Shown in pieces: positions 12,159 to 25,246 of a stretch of 64,000 nt of DNA. The stretch is taken from the NCBI GenBank assembly GCA_021397835.1, contig JAJFZO010000230.1, positions 8,054,001-8,118,000 of the forward strand, written 5' to 3'. A model generated the notes under the pieces. That model worked only from the letters and a program-made list of their open reading frames with translations. It was not told the DNA's origin and searched no databases. The position numbers and the translations under genes are program-made. Source of the DNA: Moringa oleifera (lineage: Eukaryota > Streptophyta > Magnoliopsida > Brassicales > Moringaceae). The first letter of the stretch is position 1, and each line of letters begins with the position of its first letter.

Positions 12159-14050
12159 GACGGAGATCAATAGCTGTCGCTGTTAATTAATTAACCACAT
12201 GTAGCAGCCTCTGCAGTTCCGCGCGTGCGTGATATTGGGATTTTCTCCTGCTTCATCAGCTTATAAACCTTCTGGTTTGTTCCTTGTTTTCGCAGATTGC
12301 CAGTGGCGTCCCCCAGGTTTTAACAATATCAAAAATACCACTAAATGTTTTAATATTATGATTTCTGGACCAATTTATTATACAAATCTCTCAATTTAAC
12401 CCTTTAGTAAAAAGCCACTAATGTACACAACTGAGACCCAATTTAAATGTTCGCATAGTGATTTAATCAATTATATATTTAATTGCTTCATTCATTTTAT
12501 TAAATTTTAACTTAAACAATATAAAACTTATAAGTATTTTTATTATCAAAATATTTCAAAGTGGACATAAATAAATTTTAACTCTGTTTTAATTTTTAAT
12601 TTAAAAAAATTAAATTTATGAACTATTTTTTATAAATATTTTAAATTTTTTATAACATAAATGTATATATTAAAATTTTATTTTATAATAATTTAAATAT
12701 TTTTATATATGTAAAAATTTTAAGATAAATATGATTTAATACTTAAAAGATACTCTTTATTTTAATCTTTATTCAAAATTTCAAAAAATGTTCTAATAGA
12801 TTCTCATTAATTAAAAATAATCAACAAAATTGTTAAAAAATCTAAAAATTGTAAATATTTAAATTAAGTATTTTGTATTATGGATTTTAATTTAAAATTT
12901 TTTATAAATATAAAAAAATATTTGAACTACCATCACAAAAAAAAATTCAGAGTTTTTTTATTATTACAAATATCTTTTTAAAAATTACAATTAAATATTT
13001 TAAAATTTTTCTAATAAATAGCTTACGAGTCAAAATAATTTAAAATTGAAAAATTAACTCGAAATAAATTGTAAAATTTATTGGAGTAATTTTTTAGGTA
13101 TTTTAGCAATAAAAATACACATAATTTTATTTTAAATCAAGATTTGGTTTGATTATTTTTTATCAATTACGATTTGTTTAGATATATTTTAATATTTAGG
13201 GTAATGATCGAGAGAGAGAATTTTTTAAGGTTTCAAATGATATTTATTTAAAATTTTAAATCAATATTGGTTGTATAAAATATTTAATTTAAATATTTTT
13301 AATATAATTTTAATTAAATTAATTAAAATAAAAATATAATTCAAATTTTTCATATAATTATTTTTATATTTATTATAAAATGAACTAATTCATTTTTTTA
13401 ATTTTTTCTATTTTTATTTATTTATAACTCCAAAAATATTTCTTCTTTTTTACATTTTTATAAAAAAAATTATTATGAATTTAAGAATTTTTATTATATT
13501 TTATTAAATCAAATTTTATTAAAAATAAAAAAGATAAAAATCTTATAAAAATTTGATATTGATCTTATATTATTAATCAGATCTTTATGTTTAAAAATTG
13601 ATAAGTAAAATCTTGATATATTTATTTAATTTAAATTAAATATTATTATAAAAATAAAAATATTTAAATTAAAAATATTGTATACAAAAAATTTTGACTC
13701 AAAATTATTCATAAATAAAAATAATTTAAGTTAAGATCACAAAAGGTTTTAAATTTTTTAATATTAAATATATAATTTATATTATCAAAAAATTCAAAAA
13801 CTTGTTAAAAATAAATTTTATATCAAAAAATTTAAATTTAAGACATAAATATAAAATAATGTGAATAATTTATTTAAAATATTTTAATTATAAAAATATT
13901 CTTAATTTTTATAATTATTTAAAATAAAATTTGATTTACATTAAATTAATAACTCAAAATTTATTATTTTTAAATATAAAAATTTAATTGATAACTAAAA
14001 ATAAATATGAAAGTTTTATAAAATATGGTAATCAAATATTTAAAAAATTA
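12159..14050. other. Very A+T-rich intergenic block
   Basis: From about 12310 to 14050 the sequence is dominated by short A and T runs (TTTAAA, AATTAA, TATAAA motifs) with few G or C. No coding frame, RNA gene or transposon terminal repeat was recognised. The first 150 bases are the 5' flank of the pyrophosphatase pseudogene. Confidence 0.7.
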
Positions 14051-17000
14051 ACCATGCCCAGAGAAAACCAAAACAAAAAAGTTTATAAATATAAAGTTTA
14101 GGGATTGAATTGTGATTTTGTTTAAATCAGGTGGCCACGGTGTTATTTTGCGAGAATAACAGAGAAAGCCCGAGGCAAAGCTCCATGGAACAAGCAGGAA
14201 GCAAATTTTAAAAGACGCAGAAAACCTTTGCGCATCTAAGATTCCTCTTGAAGTGATCATCGCACAATTTTTCCAATGATTCTGGTACGATATCACTTAA
14301 TCTGTCTTTAAATTTCCCAAAGTTCAGGTACTTCTCTTCAGGTTTCAAGGTCCTGTTGAACAGCTACGCTCACCGGAAACTAGAACAAAAGATGTTCTTG
14401 TATCGATTCTTGGCCACAAAAACTTTTCACTCTCTGCTAGTTATGCGATGCTTAAGCTGAAATCACGTGTTAGTCTCCATTGTGGCTGATAGATAAGAGA
14501 GTTTGTTGGTGCATTTTTCACATTCTGTCTTGTGTGTTTGTTCGTTTAGAATTACCTAAAGACTTAAACATGTATGTGATGTTTAAAGTCATGTTTCTTC
14601 AACTATTCTAGTGCGAGAAGTATGTGGTTTTCTTTTTCAACAAATTGTGCAATTTAGCTGTTGAGTTGCTGCTGACCACCATCAATATCAAGTGTAGTGA
14701 TCAGTGAATGATTAGACATTGACTTGCAGCTAATCTCTTTGCGTTTTGGTCCCAGACTTTAGGGAAGCTAGATGCTGGTATAATCAGAGGCGAAGTTGGC
14801 TTTAAGAAAGCTCACCTAACTCCTTCTAGGTGCAGTAAAGGTCTGGGAAATCGCTATTTTGGCATCTAAACTTCACAGAATCATAATGAGTTGCATTTAA
14901 GTATCCAGTTGATGGTTTCTCCAAGTTTGACGTGGGGAATGGACATGTCAGTATATTAATAAGTGAGAAGGCATGAATGCTCAAACTGGTAATAGAACTC
15001 TGAAGGTTAGAACTTCAACAAAGATAACTTGCTGATACTGGTGATCAATGAGATTCACGATTCACATAAGTATTTCCAATATATTGTGGATGATTTCTGG
15101 TGGACTTCTGCAGCAGAAATTTGTTACCATCAGACATTACAAATGAACTTATTGATGCATGTTAATCAAAACTTTTCTTGGCAGTTGCTATCTTGGTTTT
15201 GCCAAGCTCTGTAGACACTAACCTAGTAGTTTTGCTTTTCTATTAAGATAGAGGTCACTTCAGTCATTTTTTTTTTTTTTTTTGTGGTTTTGGTTTGTTG
15301 CTGCTGCTTGCATTATCATACTGTATGGTAAATAAATACCTAAGCAGAACTAAAGAAGTGGTTTCTCAGGAAGCCTTTGATAAACATCCAATTGATCTTC
15401 ACTCAGCACATGACATTTTTCATAAACAAAGGATCTACGGTTTTCATATCTGATCCAGAGAAGCCCTGTCATTGTGATGGAGAAAGCTGCATGTGGCAGG
15501 ATAAGGGAAGTTTGTTAAACATGTTGGAAGTATGCAGTCAAACTCATTGTAGGTGTTTGAATGGTTACCAAGTGCATTAAAGGCACTGGAAAATCCATTT
15601 TTAGCAGCGATTAGACAGACAGTGCAAGAGTTAATGCTGAATATAATGGTTCTTTGTTCTTCAAAGTAAAGGGAAATCGTGTTGGTATTGGTGAGAATGG
15701 TTATGAAGCACTCGATAAGGTAACTAAATGTACGCACTAATAGTGATGCAGAGCAACTGACAAACTCAACTGGACATTCAAGTTGAGATCAACTGAAGAT
15801 AAATATCTCTTGGAGAAGTACTTTAGAAGTTGATTAAAGCATCAGTTTGAGCTAGATGTTTGTAAGGGGAAATAAGTGTTAATTTAGTATGTGAACATGC
15901 ACATCTATGCTATGGCATTTAACAATTTGCTCTATAGTTGTTCTTGTTTAAGTTTTATTTATGCAATCCTCTAGATTTCTGGTTCTGTACCTTACAAGGT
16001 TTGTGATTAATTGTCCAAGAACTAAATGATTTTTCTTCTCTCCTTGTTGCAGGTATTTTTTTTTTTCTTCAGGAATTCTCAAGAACTTTGTTGTAGAGTT
16101 CTAGAACTTTATATCCTATTGAGAACTCATAAAGATCAGGAGATAACCTAAGATCCTGTTTTACAATTGAGGTAAACTTCCACCCATCCTCTGTCATTTT
16201 TGTACATGGTAGCTAAGTGAATCAAGGTCCATTCTTTTGTCACTTTTAAATTCTTTTTATGTAAGTTTTCGGACTCCCCATTCAGAATTTTCCGCTAGAA
16301 AGTAGAAAGGGCCAGCTTTCCTGTCTGACTAGCATGTGCCTTCTGGTTGTGCATGCATACAAATTCCCTGTGTACTTCGTACTATTGCCCGCAAACCGCA
16401 TATAAAATTTCAACCTTATTATTAATTGGTGATCATATTTAAGCTTTACATCTGAAAGCAAGTCGGGGCTATGTTCATTGAACTATCCTTCTGCATGTTA
16501 TAAGGGGAGAATACAACAGCTATTAGGTAAAGTTGGTTAATGTTACTATTCAATTCTTTTTTCTGAAGAATTCATGTTCAACTGTCACCTTCACAACCTG
16601 AGCAGCAATTTTAACTACTAACACAAGCAATCAGCAATCAACACCAATTAAGGAACATGCAGAACATTCAACCTTTTAGATTCCTCTCTTGGGCCACCTC
16701 TAAAGTTTTCATGTATGTAAAACTCTTCCAGTTTTTGTTCAGTGTGGACATTCTCCACATTTTCCAGATTAGATACTTCTGCTGTTGTGAATGATTTTTG
16801 AATACATTAATACTCATTTTTGGATGGCATTGGTCACTTGTTTCAAGAACAAGTATTTGCCTTCCATTTAATCCAGCATTTTATGTTTTGAGTTCTGAAT
16901 AAGCTTTTTGGAAAATTTGATTCCCCATAATGAAAAGAGAATTACTGGATTTAGGTCCACTTAACTGTGGACTGAGGTCCATGTTTCTTGGTTGGCCAAG

Positions 17001-20000
17001 ATGTCAATTAATAGTGAGTTTTTGAGTTGACACCTAATTTTCATACATCTTGAAGGCCAAACAAGTCTAGTAGGCCCTGTAGTTAGGTGGGTTCCTGCCT
17101 TTTTACGCTTGTTTTTTTCATGAACAAAGGAGCATGCATTGCATTTGTATATGCATGCATGTGATATTCACTATTGGTACTCAACTGCTTCTGATTTGGT
17201 GTGTCTACTTGAACTTTTGACTGCTTTTTCTAGTTTGTATAGATTGTGGAATTATGATAAATGAATGATGAAGGCTTCTTTGTGTTAATGTTTCTTTCTG
17301 ATTAAAGTTCCAAACATGTAGCCTGATCATTTCACCCCCAAACCCACCCCTTCTTTTCACGGATTGCCTGTTGCGTAGGCACATGTGAGTGAGCAGTTTC
17401 TTTTTATGTGGGCAACGAAGATGCTTCCACGGACGATGTCAATAAGTTTGACAGACCTTGCAGAACTTAGTGATGGAACAATGTGAAGTTTGCATGTGAT
17501 TATTATTTCTATCCCTATCCATCTTTGCTCTGTTCAAGTTTCCATCTAGATTGAATCAGATCTGCCCAATTATTGGTGCTATGCTGAATTTTGACTGAAT
17601 CTTGCTGTGGTCCCATGTGATTTTTGGAATGTTTCCAACTGGGATTATTTTGTCAAGTGACCATATATACTTATTTGTGGCTTTTCTAGATTGAAACTGC
17701 TATAGGACCACTCCCATTACCCAATGGAATATTTTATGGATTAATCTTCAGGAACTGTATTGTTTAGTAACTAACAAATTGTCCATTATGTGACCTTTGT
17801 GGGGATAGGAGTTCTGCTTGAATATTTGATGGCTGAAGTGACCTCAGTTTTGAACCCAATTTACATTGTGGTAAACCCCACTACCAGGGAACCCTGCCCA
17901 TCTCATCCACTAAGGGTCAAAATTGATCACATATATGGTCAATATTTTATGTTCTATTGTCAATAGGAGATTGCTAACCGAGAGAATGTTTTTATTATTT
18001 CTTTTTTGCTAAGTCTTGTTTTTTGCTCTGAAAGTAAAGGTCTAATTAATGTTCTTGTTAAATTTCAAAGTTATAGATTCCTTCTATTACAAAAACGGAA
18101 GATAATAGCTATGCTGTCATTAGCTTGCTATCTGCTATGAGGAATAGAGCCAGTTCTTCCAATCATTTTGAGCAAGCTACTTTTCCTTCCGAGGACTTCT
18201 CTGGTTCTTGAGAAGGCTTTGCGTGTAGCATAAGGGTATTGCATTGCTAGATTTTTGTCTAACTGTGCATTTACACTTAGCTGCATCAAGATTCAAGCAT
18301 TGGTGACTTTATTTTCATGATCAAGAGGAATTTCCTTCTGGTCCCATGACAAAGAGATGCATATTTAATTTTCTTCTTGTTTGATTGCTTGTGCCTTAAA
18401 AGTTAGAAGTGACCTGTTTGAATAGGATACTTCTTCTAGGTTGAGAAACAAACAAATACATTTCAAGTTAGATTCTTATGTGCTGTTTCCCACGCGTGTC
18501 AGTAACATTTGAATTCTCCTTAGCACATGTGGTGGATAAAGCGGTCAATATTGAACACAGAGCTATGACCAGATCACTTCAATTTGGATGCTTCTTGGGT
18601 TCTAAGCAGCACTTGGTCACCTGGGCTCTCACAAGGTAATTAACTACTGCAAACTTCAATTAACTTGAAAACATTTTCTGTTGGATTTCCACCTGTGAAT
18701 ACTTTGTGTATAAATCTACTAGAGGAAATATAAACTCATTCATGATTTTCATCATTACACTTTTCAGATTTCCACAAGAAAAACAAAAGAAACAGTTTGT
18801 GATATTCATTTCTATCATTGTGCATTAGACTTAATAGTACTTGTAACAACCTATGCGAATTAAATGTCTTTGTATTCTTGACTTAGAAGATACAAACTCA
18901 GGACTTTTTGTATATTGCTGTTGAGTGAGGTTAATCACAATAAGCATGCTTACATGTTTACGTATTAATCATTGCTAAGACCATTTCCTATTTCATTCCA
19001 CCTTGCTTAAAAGGAACAAAATGTGACTTTCAATATATATGTTTTAGAGAACTCATCTTGTTATGGCCCCTCCGTATTGCAGGTTGCTAAGACTAACACC
19101 CACATGCCTAAATCCTTGTCCTTTGAACATTTGACCATTCTTTTTTATTGAAATCCCTTATGATCTTTCCTCAATTTCATAGAGTTCATAGCTTTCTGGA
19201 CTCCTTATATGTCCATTAGGAGTTGGGTTGTCCAATTAGAGAATGTAGAAACCGAGTTGAACACCCAAGTAAGACAAGATAGTCAAACCACAAAAAGAAC
19301 CTAAATGGGTCAAACACTAATGAAACATAAACAACAAAAACAAGATTGTCAAACCCACTAAGATAGGAGAAAGTGGCATCTTTTATTTTACTTCGCTTTC
19401 ACTTCAAAGCAAAGCAAAGCAAAATGGGCAAAGACATCATTTCTTATTAAGCCATTTGATTAAGCTTAGTTCTCCTTCCCTTTTTAAGCCCTATCATCCA
19501 CGTGGTTTGCATTAAAGACTTGGTGTAAAGGGTAAGATCCTTTCCCTAATAAACAAGCATGTTTTGTTGTTTTATCCCCTTGGCTTTTCACCCTTATAGT
19601 AGTGGCAAAAGGCGTGCCTCATCTTCTATCATGGAGGGGGTTGCCCTTTGCCTTCTGAGTGCTTTGTCTTTGACTTTCTATCTTCTTACCTATTGAAAAT
19701 TATATATTGAAAAGGAATTGACTTTGTGCTCAACTAGTGAAGAAATTATATATTTGGTTGTGGAGTGACAAAACACAAAGTGGACCAATCACTAAATTTT
19801 CTTTTGTTTCTTTGAGACAATACCAAAATGAAAGTGGATTCTCTTGATTTAGGGGAAGGTGAGGGAAAACTATAGGACATTTTTTACAAAGAGACAAGAA
19901 ATACTCACCATTTGTCAAACCCTAAAAAGCCCTTAAAACTCACCTATGTTGCCCTACAAATGACCATTTTTGTTCCCTCTAAGTGGTAACCATTGCCCCC

Positions 20001-20730
20001 ACAAGGTCACCCTCCAAAAGGAAAGGGTCACTAGCCGTGTCAGTCCCTTAGTGCATGTGCCTTTAAATAACCACAGAAAAAATGGTCCAAAACATATTCA
20101 TACATGCAACTCTCTCTCTCTCTCTCTAGGGGGACCCTTTTAGAAGCCATTACGGCACTGACTTACTGTCTTTTGTGCTACTATACTAATGCCACACGAT
20201 AGGCATCTTTGAATTGATTCATGATCCCTTAATGTATTTTTGAATTCGAAGTTGCATTTTCATTAGTCAGCACCGCATGCCTCCCCTTTTGTCATACATC
20301 AAACCTCACATTTCCAATTATGCATGCATCTATACATATGCATCTCAAATAATCGACCAAAATCTTTAGAACCTTCGATGACTTCAAATACCCTTAATGT
20401 ATTTATCTATGTTAATGAACTCTTTACGTGTTATACGGCCCCTAACCCTACCTTCCCTTGAAAAGAAAGTTTTGATTTGGAATACTTTTACATATTATAC
20501 AATTATTGCCTGTTTGCTTCCTTGGATTCATCATTGTATGGAATAACAAATAATCGGTCTTTTTATAGATTGTTGATAGAAAGAGGCATGGCAATGGAGG
20601 ACAATGAGGATGCAAGTATTTTTTTTTTTTTTCAAGGTGGCAATGGCTACAAGATATTCAGACCGTACAAATGCAAGAGCATAGGGAACCCTAAGGGTAT
20701 CAATGTGGGGCAGACCACCCTCTAGAGAGG
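14051..20730. other. Long unassigned stretch of moderate composition, no protein gene recognised
   Basis: In contrast to the A+T-rich block before it, this 6.7 kb has mixed, intron-like composition with many T-rich tracts followed by AG. All open frames are short and none resembles a family known to me. It could be a spliced non-coding transcript, a decayed gene or simply unique intergenic DNA. Short simple repeats occur (T run near 15267-15283, CT run 20110-20127). Confidence 0.5.
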
Positions 20731-21288
20731 TAAAAGAGGTTTATTCATATCCCTATATCCCTTTAAAAAGCATGACTTTCCTTTCTCTTCCCTCACAAAT
20801 ACAATTCAATTTTGAGTCTTCCTTCTTCCAAGTATTTAATTCAAAATTTTAATTTATTGAAAAAATTAATTGATATCTAGAAAGAAAATTTATTTTACAA
20901 TATCATCTTATAGTGGCTCTATATTATATTTTTCCCTATGAAAACAGGAGACTGGCCACTTACGGTTTCCATTAGGGATAGGCTTTGTGAAAAGGGGTTT
21001 ATAGGAAAATAGCACATATGCCTTTTGCCGGATTTAGGTGAGTGAGTTGGATGTTTTTTTCAATTAATTTTAAATTATTTTAAATTTTGTATTTTTTAAT
21101 TTTAATTTTTTAAATAATATTCTTTTTGTGCAGACCACTATTTTCAGAAACTGGGGCGGTTTGATATGTTGGTGTTATCCTTTTGTTTGGGGTTTTTCTT
21201 TTAATCTTAAAAGAATGGATTCTTTTTGGCACAAAAGAGATGCTGTAAAGGTGGACTGCTAAGTTGGGGAAAGTGGGTTAAGATGCGC

Positions 21289-21358
21289 GACACGTGTCAA
21301 TTCCTGGATAGCTACCACAGAATAAGACATTAGAAAATCTTCCTCTGGGACACGTGTT
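21289..21358. promoter_or_regulatory. Pair of G-box elements 60 bases apart
   Basis: GACACGTGTC at 21289-21298 and GACACGTGTT at 21349-21358 share the CACGTG core bound by plant bZIP and bHLH factors. Spacing is exactly 60 bases. No adjacent gene could be assigned, so regulatory use is inferred. Confidence 0.4.
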
Positions 21359-24300
21359 GCGAAAGTATTCGATTCGAAGTGCTGGAAAAAAATGATGGGT
21401 TTTGATTGACAATGCCCCCCATAAGAGGAAGCATTCTTAGATTCCCTTATGAAAAAGGTTACCAGTTTGTTTTACGTTTATTAATTAAGCACAACACCCC
21501 TAATTAATTAATTACCCCATGGAAGATAACTTAAATATAATCACAAATTAAATTAATGGGTAGTAGAACTTCCATTTTGCAGTTAAGTTGTCTAATTAAA
21601 TTATTTTCACGTGGGTATGAGATTAGGTCTATTTTACATTTTTAAAGCAAAACTTATTCGGGTTTTAACTTTTAATTATTCAGTCATTAAAGAACAGTCT
21701 TTTCCTTAGTCATAATTATAAAATGAAGTTTATTTTACATTTTTATAGTTCAAATATAAATGATTACATCTTTAGTAGATACAAGAAAATTAGTTTATGA
21801 TAATATATGATTCAAATACTCAACTTTTATACTGTTCAGAAAAATAATTTCTCCGAGTAATATATAAGATTTTTAATTTTAAATACTTTTTTTATAAATA
21901 TCATATTAAAAATTACAATAAAAATAATTTTTAAGTATTATTTACATTGTGTTGAGAATTAAACAAATGTTCATAGTAAAAACATTAACATTTTGAGTTT
22001 TGTGGTTTGTGGTTTAAATTTATTTTGATACATATAAATATTATGTTATTTAGATTTATAATATATATATATAAATAAGGTTTATTTGAAAATATTGAGA
22101 GTGTGAACTTTTTTATTTGTATGAGAAATTAAAATTTTTTATGTTATTAATTCATATAATATCATAAAAATTTGAAAATATAAATAATCAATATATTAAT
22201 GGATAGGTAGAAATGCGGAGAGACAAAGTTAAAGTGTTGGAGGTAGCTTTCAAGAATTTTTTTTTTTTTTTTTTCCAAAAGAAAGAGAGAGAGAGAGGAA
22301 GGAGGTGGGGCCCAGTTAAATCCAGAGGGAGACACTGAAACGTAAGAGGCCTTAATGGGGGGCATGAAGCCTAAAAGTAGTAAAATTGGAAGGAGAGGGA
22401 AAGTGTCCGATCAACTCTGACACCGGAAAAAAGGGGGGGGAGGGGGGGACCTGATTTATGAAGTCCCTCAGGGTACTCACAGTACCATTCTCTGCCACAG
22501 AGACACCCACTTTTTACGTGCAAGAATGTTATTTCATGTTTGCCATGGGTCTCACTCACCCAGTTTTACTCACCAACATTTGTCCATTGAACCTGTTTTA
22601 CATAAAAAATATTATATATATATATTATATTTAAAATCTTTCAGCATCTTTTTATTATTAAGTTCTTAAATTTTTAAGTTATTTAAATTTATTTTTATCA
22701 AAAGATAAAATTTATTTATTGATTTGAATCCTAATGAGTTTTTATCAAAAAAATATTTTTATAATTTATTAAATTAATTTAAAAATAATAAATAAAAATT
22801 TTAATGGTTTATTTACTTAAATTATTACATATTAATGTCTTCTCAAAAAGTAATTTGTATTAATAAAGAGTCTTAATTATTTATTAATATATGAACTTTA
22901 AACTTATTGAAAAACTATAATGAATTTTCATATATCATTAAAACTTAAATATCATTTTTTTAAAAAAAAATGTATTTCATAAGTAGTTTAAATCTTCAAT
23001 ATTTTTAATAGTAAATTCAGTGGAAAATTAAATCAAATAAAGAAATTAAATAAAAGCAAATAAATGTCATCGATGGAGGGAGTATTGCAAGTCGTATTCA
23101 CAATGGATGGGATTCATGGTGTTGAAATTTTCTTTAATAAAAAATAAAAAATTTGAGGTAAATAAGTAAAGATTAATTGTTGGTGGTATGCCACACATAG
23201 TGAAGGGCAATTCTTTGCCACAACTTTGATTGCTTGGTAGATGAAGAGATCATAAGAGATATATTAAAAATAAAGATAAAGTCATATGGCCTTAGGTGTA
23301 CCACTCCAAGGAAGCAAAGCAGATTGGCCACTTTTTTCCTGTTGAGATGAATTTACTTATCACAATCACTGCATCAAACAACATACAAAACCTTAAAGTA
23401 CTGTAATTTATTGTAAAATCATTAAATAATAATTTATAATAATAATTTTAAAATAAATAATATTTATAAAATATTATATAAAATTTGGATGTTTATTTTA
23501 TAAAAATCTAAATATGTTTTGATAGTTGAAGTATTTCAAAAATCATTTAAATAAATTTTAAAATTTAATTTGAATCAAGTTTTTATATTTAAATAATTTT
23601 TTATTCTCAAATTATTTTTATATTTTTTTAAATTTCAACTATATAATATTTTTAAAAAAAATATATGTTCAGGGTTCAAAAAATTTAAATTTTTTTTAAC
23701 GGTAGTTTGAATTTGTGTCACATATGTAAGAAATTTTAATTCAAATTAATATATAAAGATTTGATTAATCAATTTTTTAACAAAATTTATTTAGTAATTG
23801 CAATCAAACATCGAACTTTTATATAAAATTGATTCAAATAAAAAAAGAAAGAGAGAGAGAGAGAGAGCTTCAAGTAGAAACTTATGGAACTTTAAATTTA
23901 TGAGAATTTATATTATGATAGATGATGATGAGATGTTGGGCGTTTGGAGGGTAGGAGTGGTGGCTGGTTGTGTAGTGTTATTGTGGAAGAAGTGGGAGGT
24001 GGGGAACTGCAAATGCAGAGGCACTGCTGCAACTTTTGTCATCTGAGAAGTAGACAGAGGCAATAATACCTCCATTTCTGCTTCATGCAGGCCCCCCCTC
24101 ACCCAGTACCCACCCCCCCTCTCTCTCTCTCTCAATAGATACTTTTCTAATACAAATGGCTAACATGATAATATCTACACAAGATTAATAGAAAATTTTA
24201 GTATGTTTTATTATTATTTTGAATGTCATGCATTTTAATTCAAATCAACAAAGAATCCGATTATGAACTTTACTATATATATATATTTATTTATTTTAAC

Positions 24301-24915
24301 ACAGATACCTCTATCTCTTCTCCCTTTTCTTTCTTTTTGTTAAGGTTGAAGCTTGATGGGTCACATCCACCGTTGAAAATGGTAGCACTGTTTGCTTGTT
24401 AATGGGCATTTGCTGGTATGGTGCTTCAAGGGACAATTCAATTAAACAAACAATTAGGATCCCTAATGGGGAGAAAACCCTTTATGTTCATGTGAATATC
24501 TCAACCTACAAAGTTGACAAGAAAAGAAAGAATATGGGCATGAAAGAATTTAACCTAAAAAGCTTTGCAGTAACATTTAGATACCAATTCTTGGTGATCC
24601 TTTTTAAATTTTCTGAATTGAAAAACAAAAAGGAAGACAAGAAAGAGAAATTCCTTAAGATGGGTATAGATTTAAAGGGGGAAGATAGCTCTTGAATAGA
24701 TTATAGATTGTGGGTAAGAAAAAATAAGGCATACCCTTTTGTTGAACAGAGCAAAAGAAAGAAAACAAAAACAGAGAGAGTTTTACAGAGGTGTTAAGCT
24801 TAATTTTCCCTTTTTAGGCACTCAAGTTTATTGCCTTATATGGAAGCGAACAACAAGAAAGTTAGGGCGGATCCTTTTCTCAGCTGGCCTAAAAACAACC
24901 GACAGCTTAACCCTT

Positions 24916-24917
24916 TT

Positions 24918-24952
<35 letters not shown>
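24916..24952. repeat. (CT)n microsatellite
   Basis: About 17 CT units, 300 bases beyond the stop codon of the minus-strand MATE gene. Confidence 0.9.
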
Positions 24953-24956
<4 letters not shown>

Positions 24957-25021
24957 AAGGAGAAGTAATATATCAGTATATAAGAGCTATTGTGTCGTTC
25001 TACGATGTTATTAGTACAACA

Positions 25022-25023
<2 letters not shown>

Positions 25024-25055
<32 letters not shown>

Positions 25056-25060
25056 GGGGG
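25024..25060. repeat. Long mononucleotide G run (31 G, then T, then 5 G)
   Basis: An uninterrupted run of 31 G followed by TGGGGG. It lies in the 3' flank of the MATE gene; in the transcript it would be poly-C. Such a run can form quadruplexes and is prone to slippage and sequencing error. Confidence 0.95.
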
Positions 25061-25246
25061 TGTGTTTGGTTGGCGCGGGAGAAAGAAAGATGGAGAGTGA
25101 AAATGAAAATGAAAAGGTTCTTCTTCCTCTGCAGGTACAAGGGTGAGTCTGCGAACTACTACTAAATAAATAGTTTTTCACATCAGCTCTTCAAGAACAA
25201 GTTGGTGAGTTCGGGAGGCAAAAATTTGGGGATCAGTGGACTGTAA

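Larger units (their letters stand above)
20731..25246. other. Intergenic region upstream of A+T-rich blocks and downstream of MATE gene
   Basis: Alternates A+T-rich segments (21650-22200, 22570-23060, 23400-23830) with short G-rich or GA-rich segments (22280-22460, 23845-24130). No family-level coding similarity was found. The end nearest 25246 is the 3' flank of the MATE gene and contains a CT microsatellite and a long G run. Confidence 0.55.

Noticed and set aside
12310..14050. A+T-rich block considered as a MITE or other transposon
   Set aside because: I could find no terminal inverted repeats or target-site duplications by eye; composition alone is not enough.
18279..18296. AGCTGCATCAAGATTCAA resembles the miR172 star strand
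   Set aside because: It lacks three bases of the conserved sequence and no miR172 arm (AGAATCTTGATGATG) lies nearby.
19608..19655. Imperfect hairpin GGCAAAAGGC ... GCCCTTTGCC
   Set aside because: About ten paired bases with mismatches; too short and weak for a miRNA precursor and no known mature sequence.
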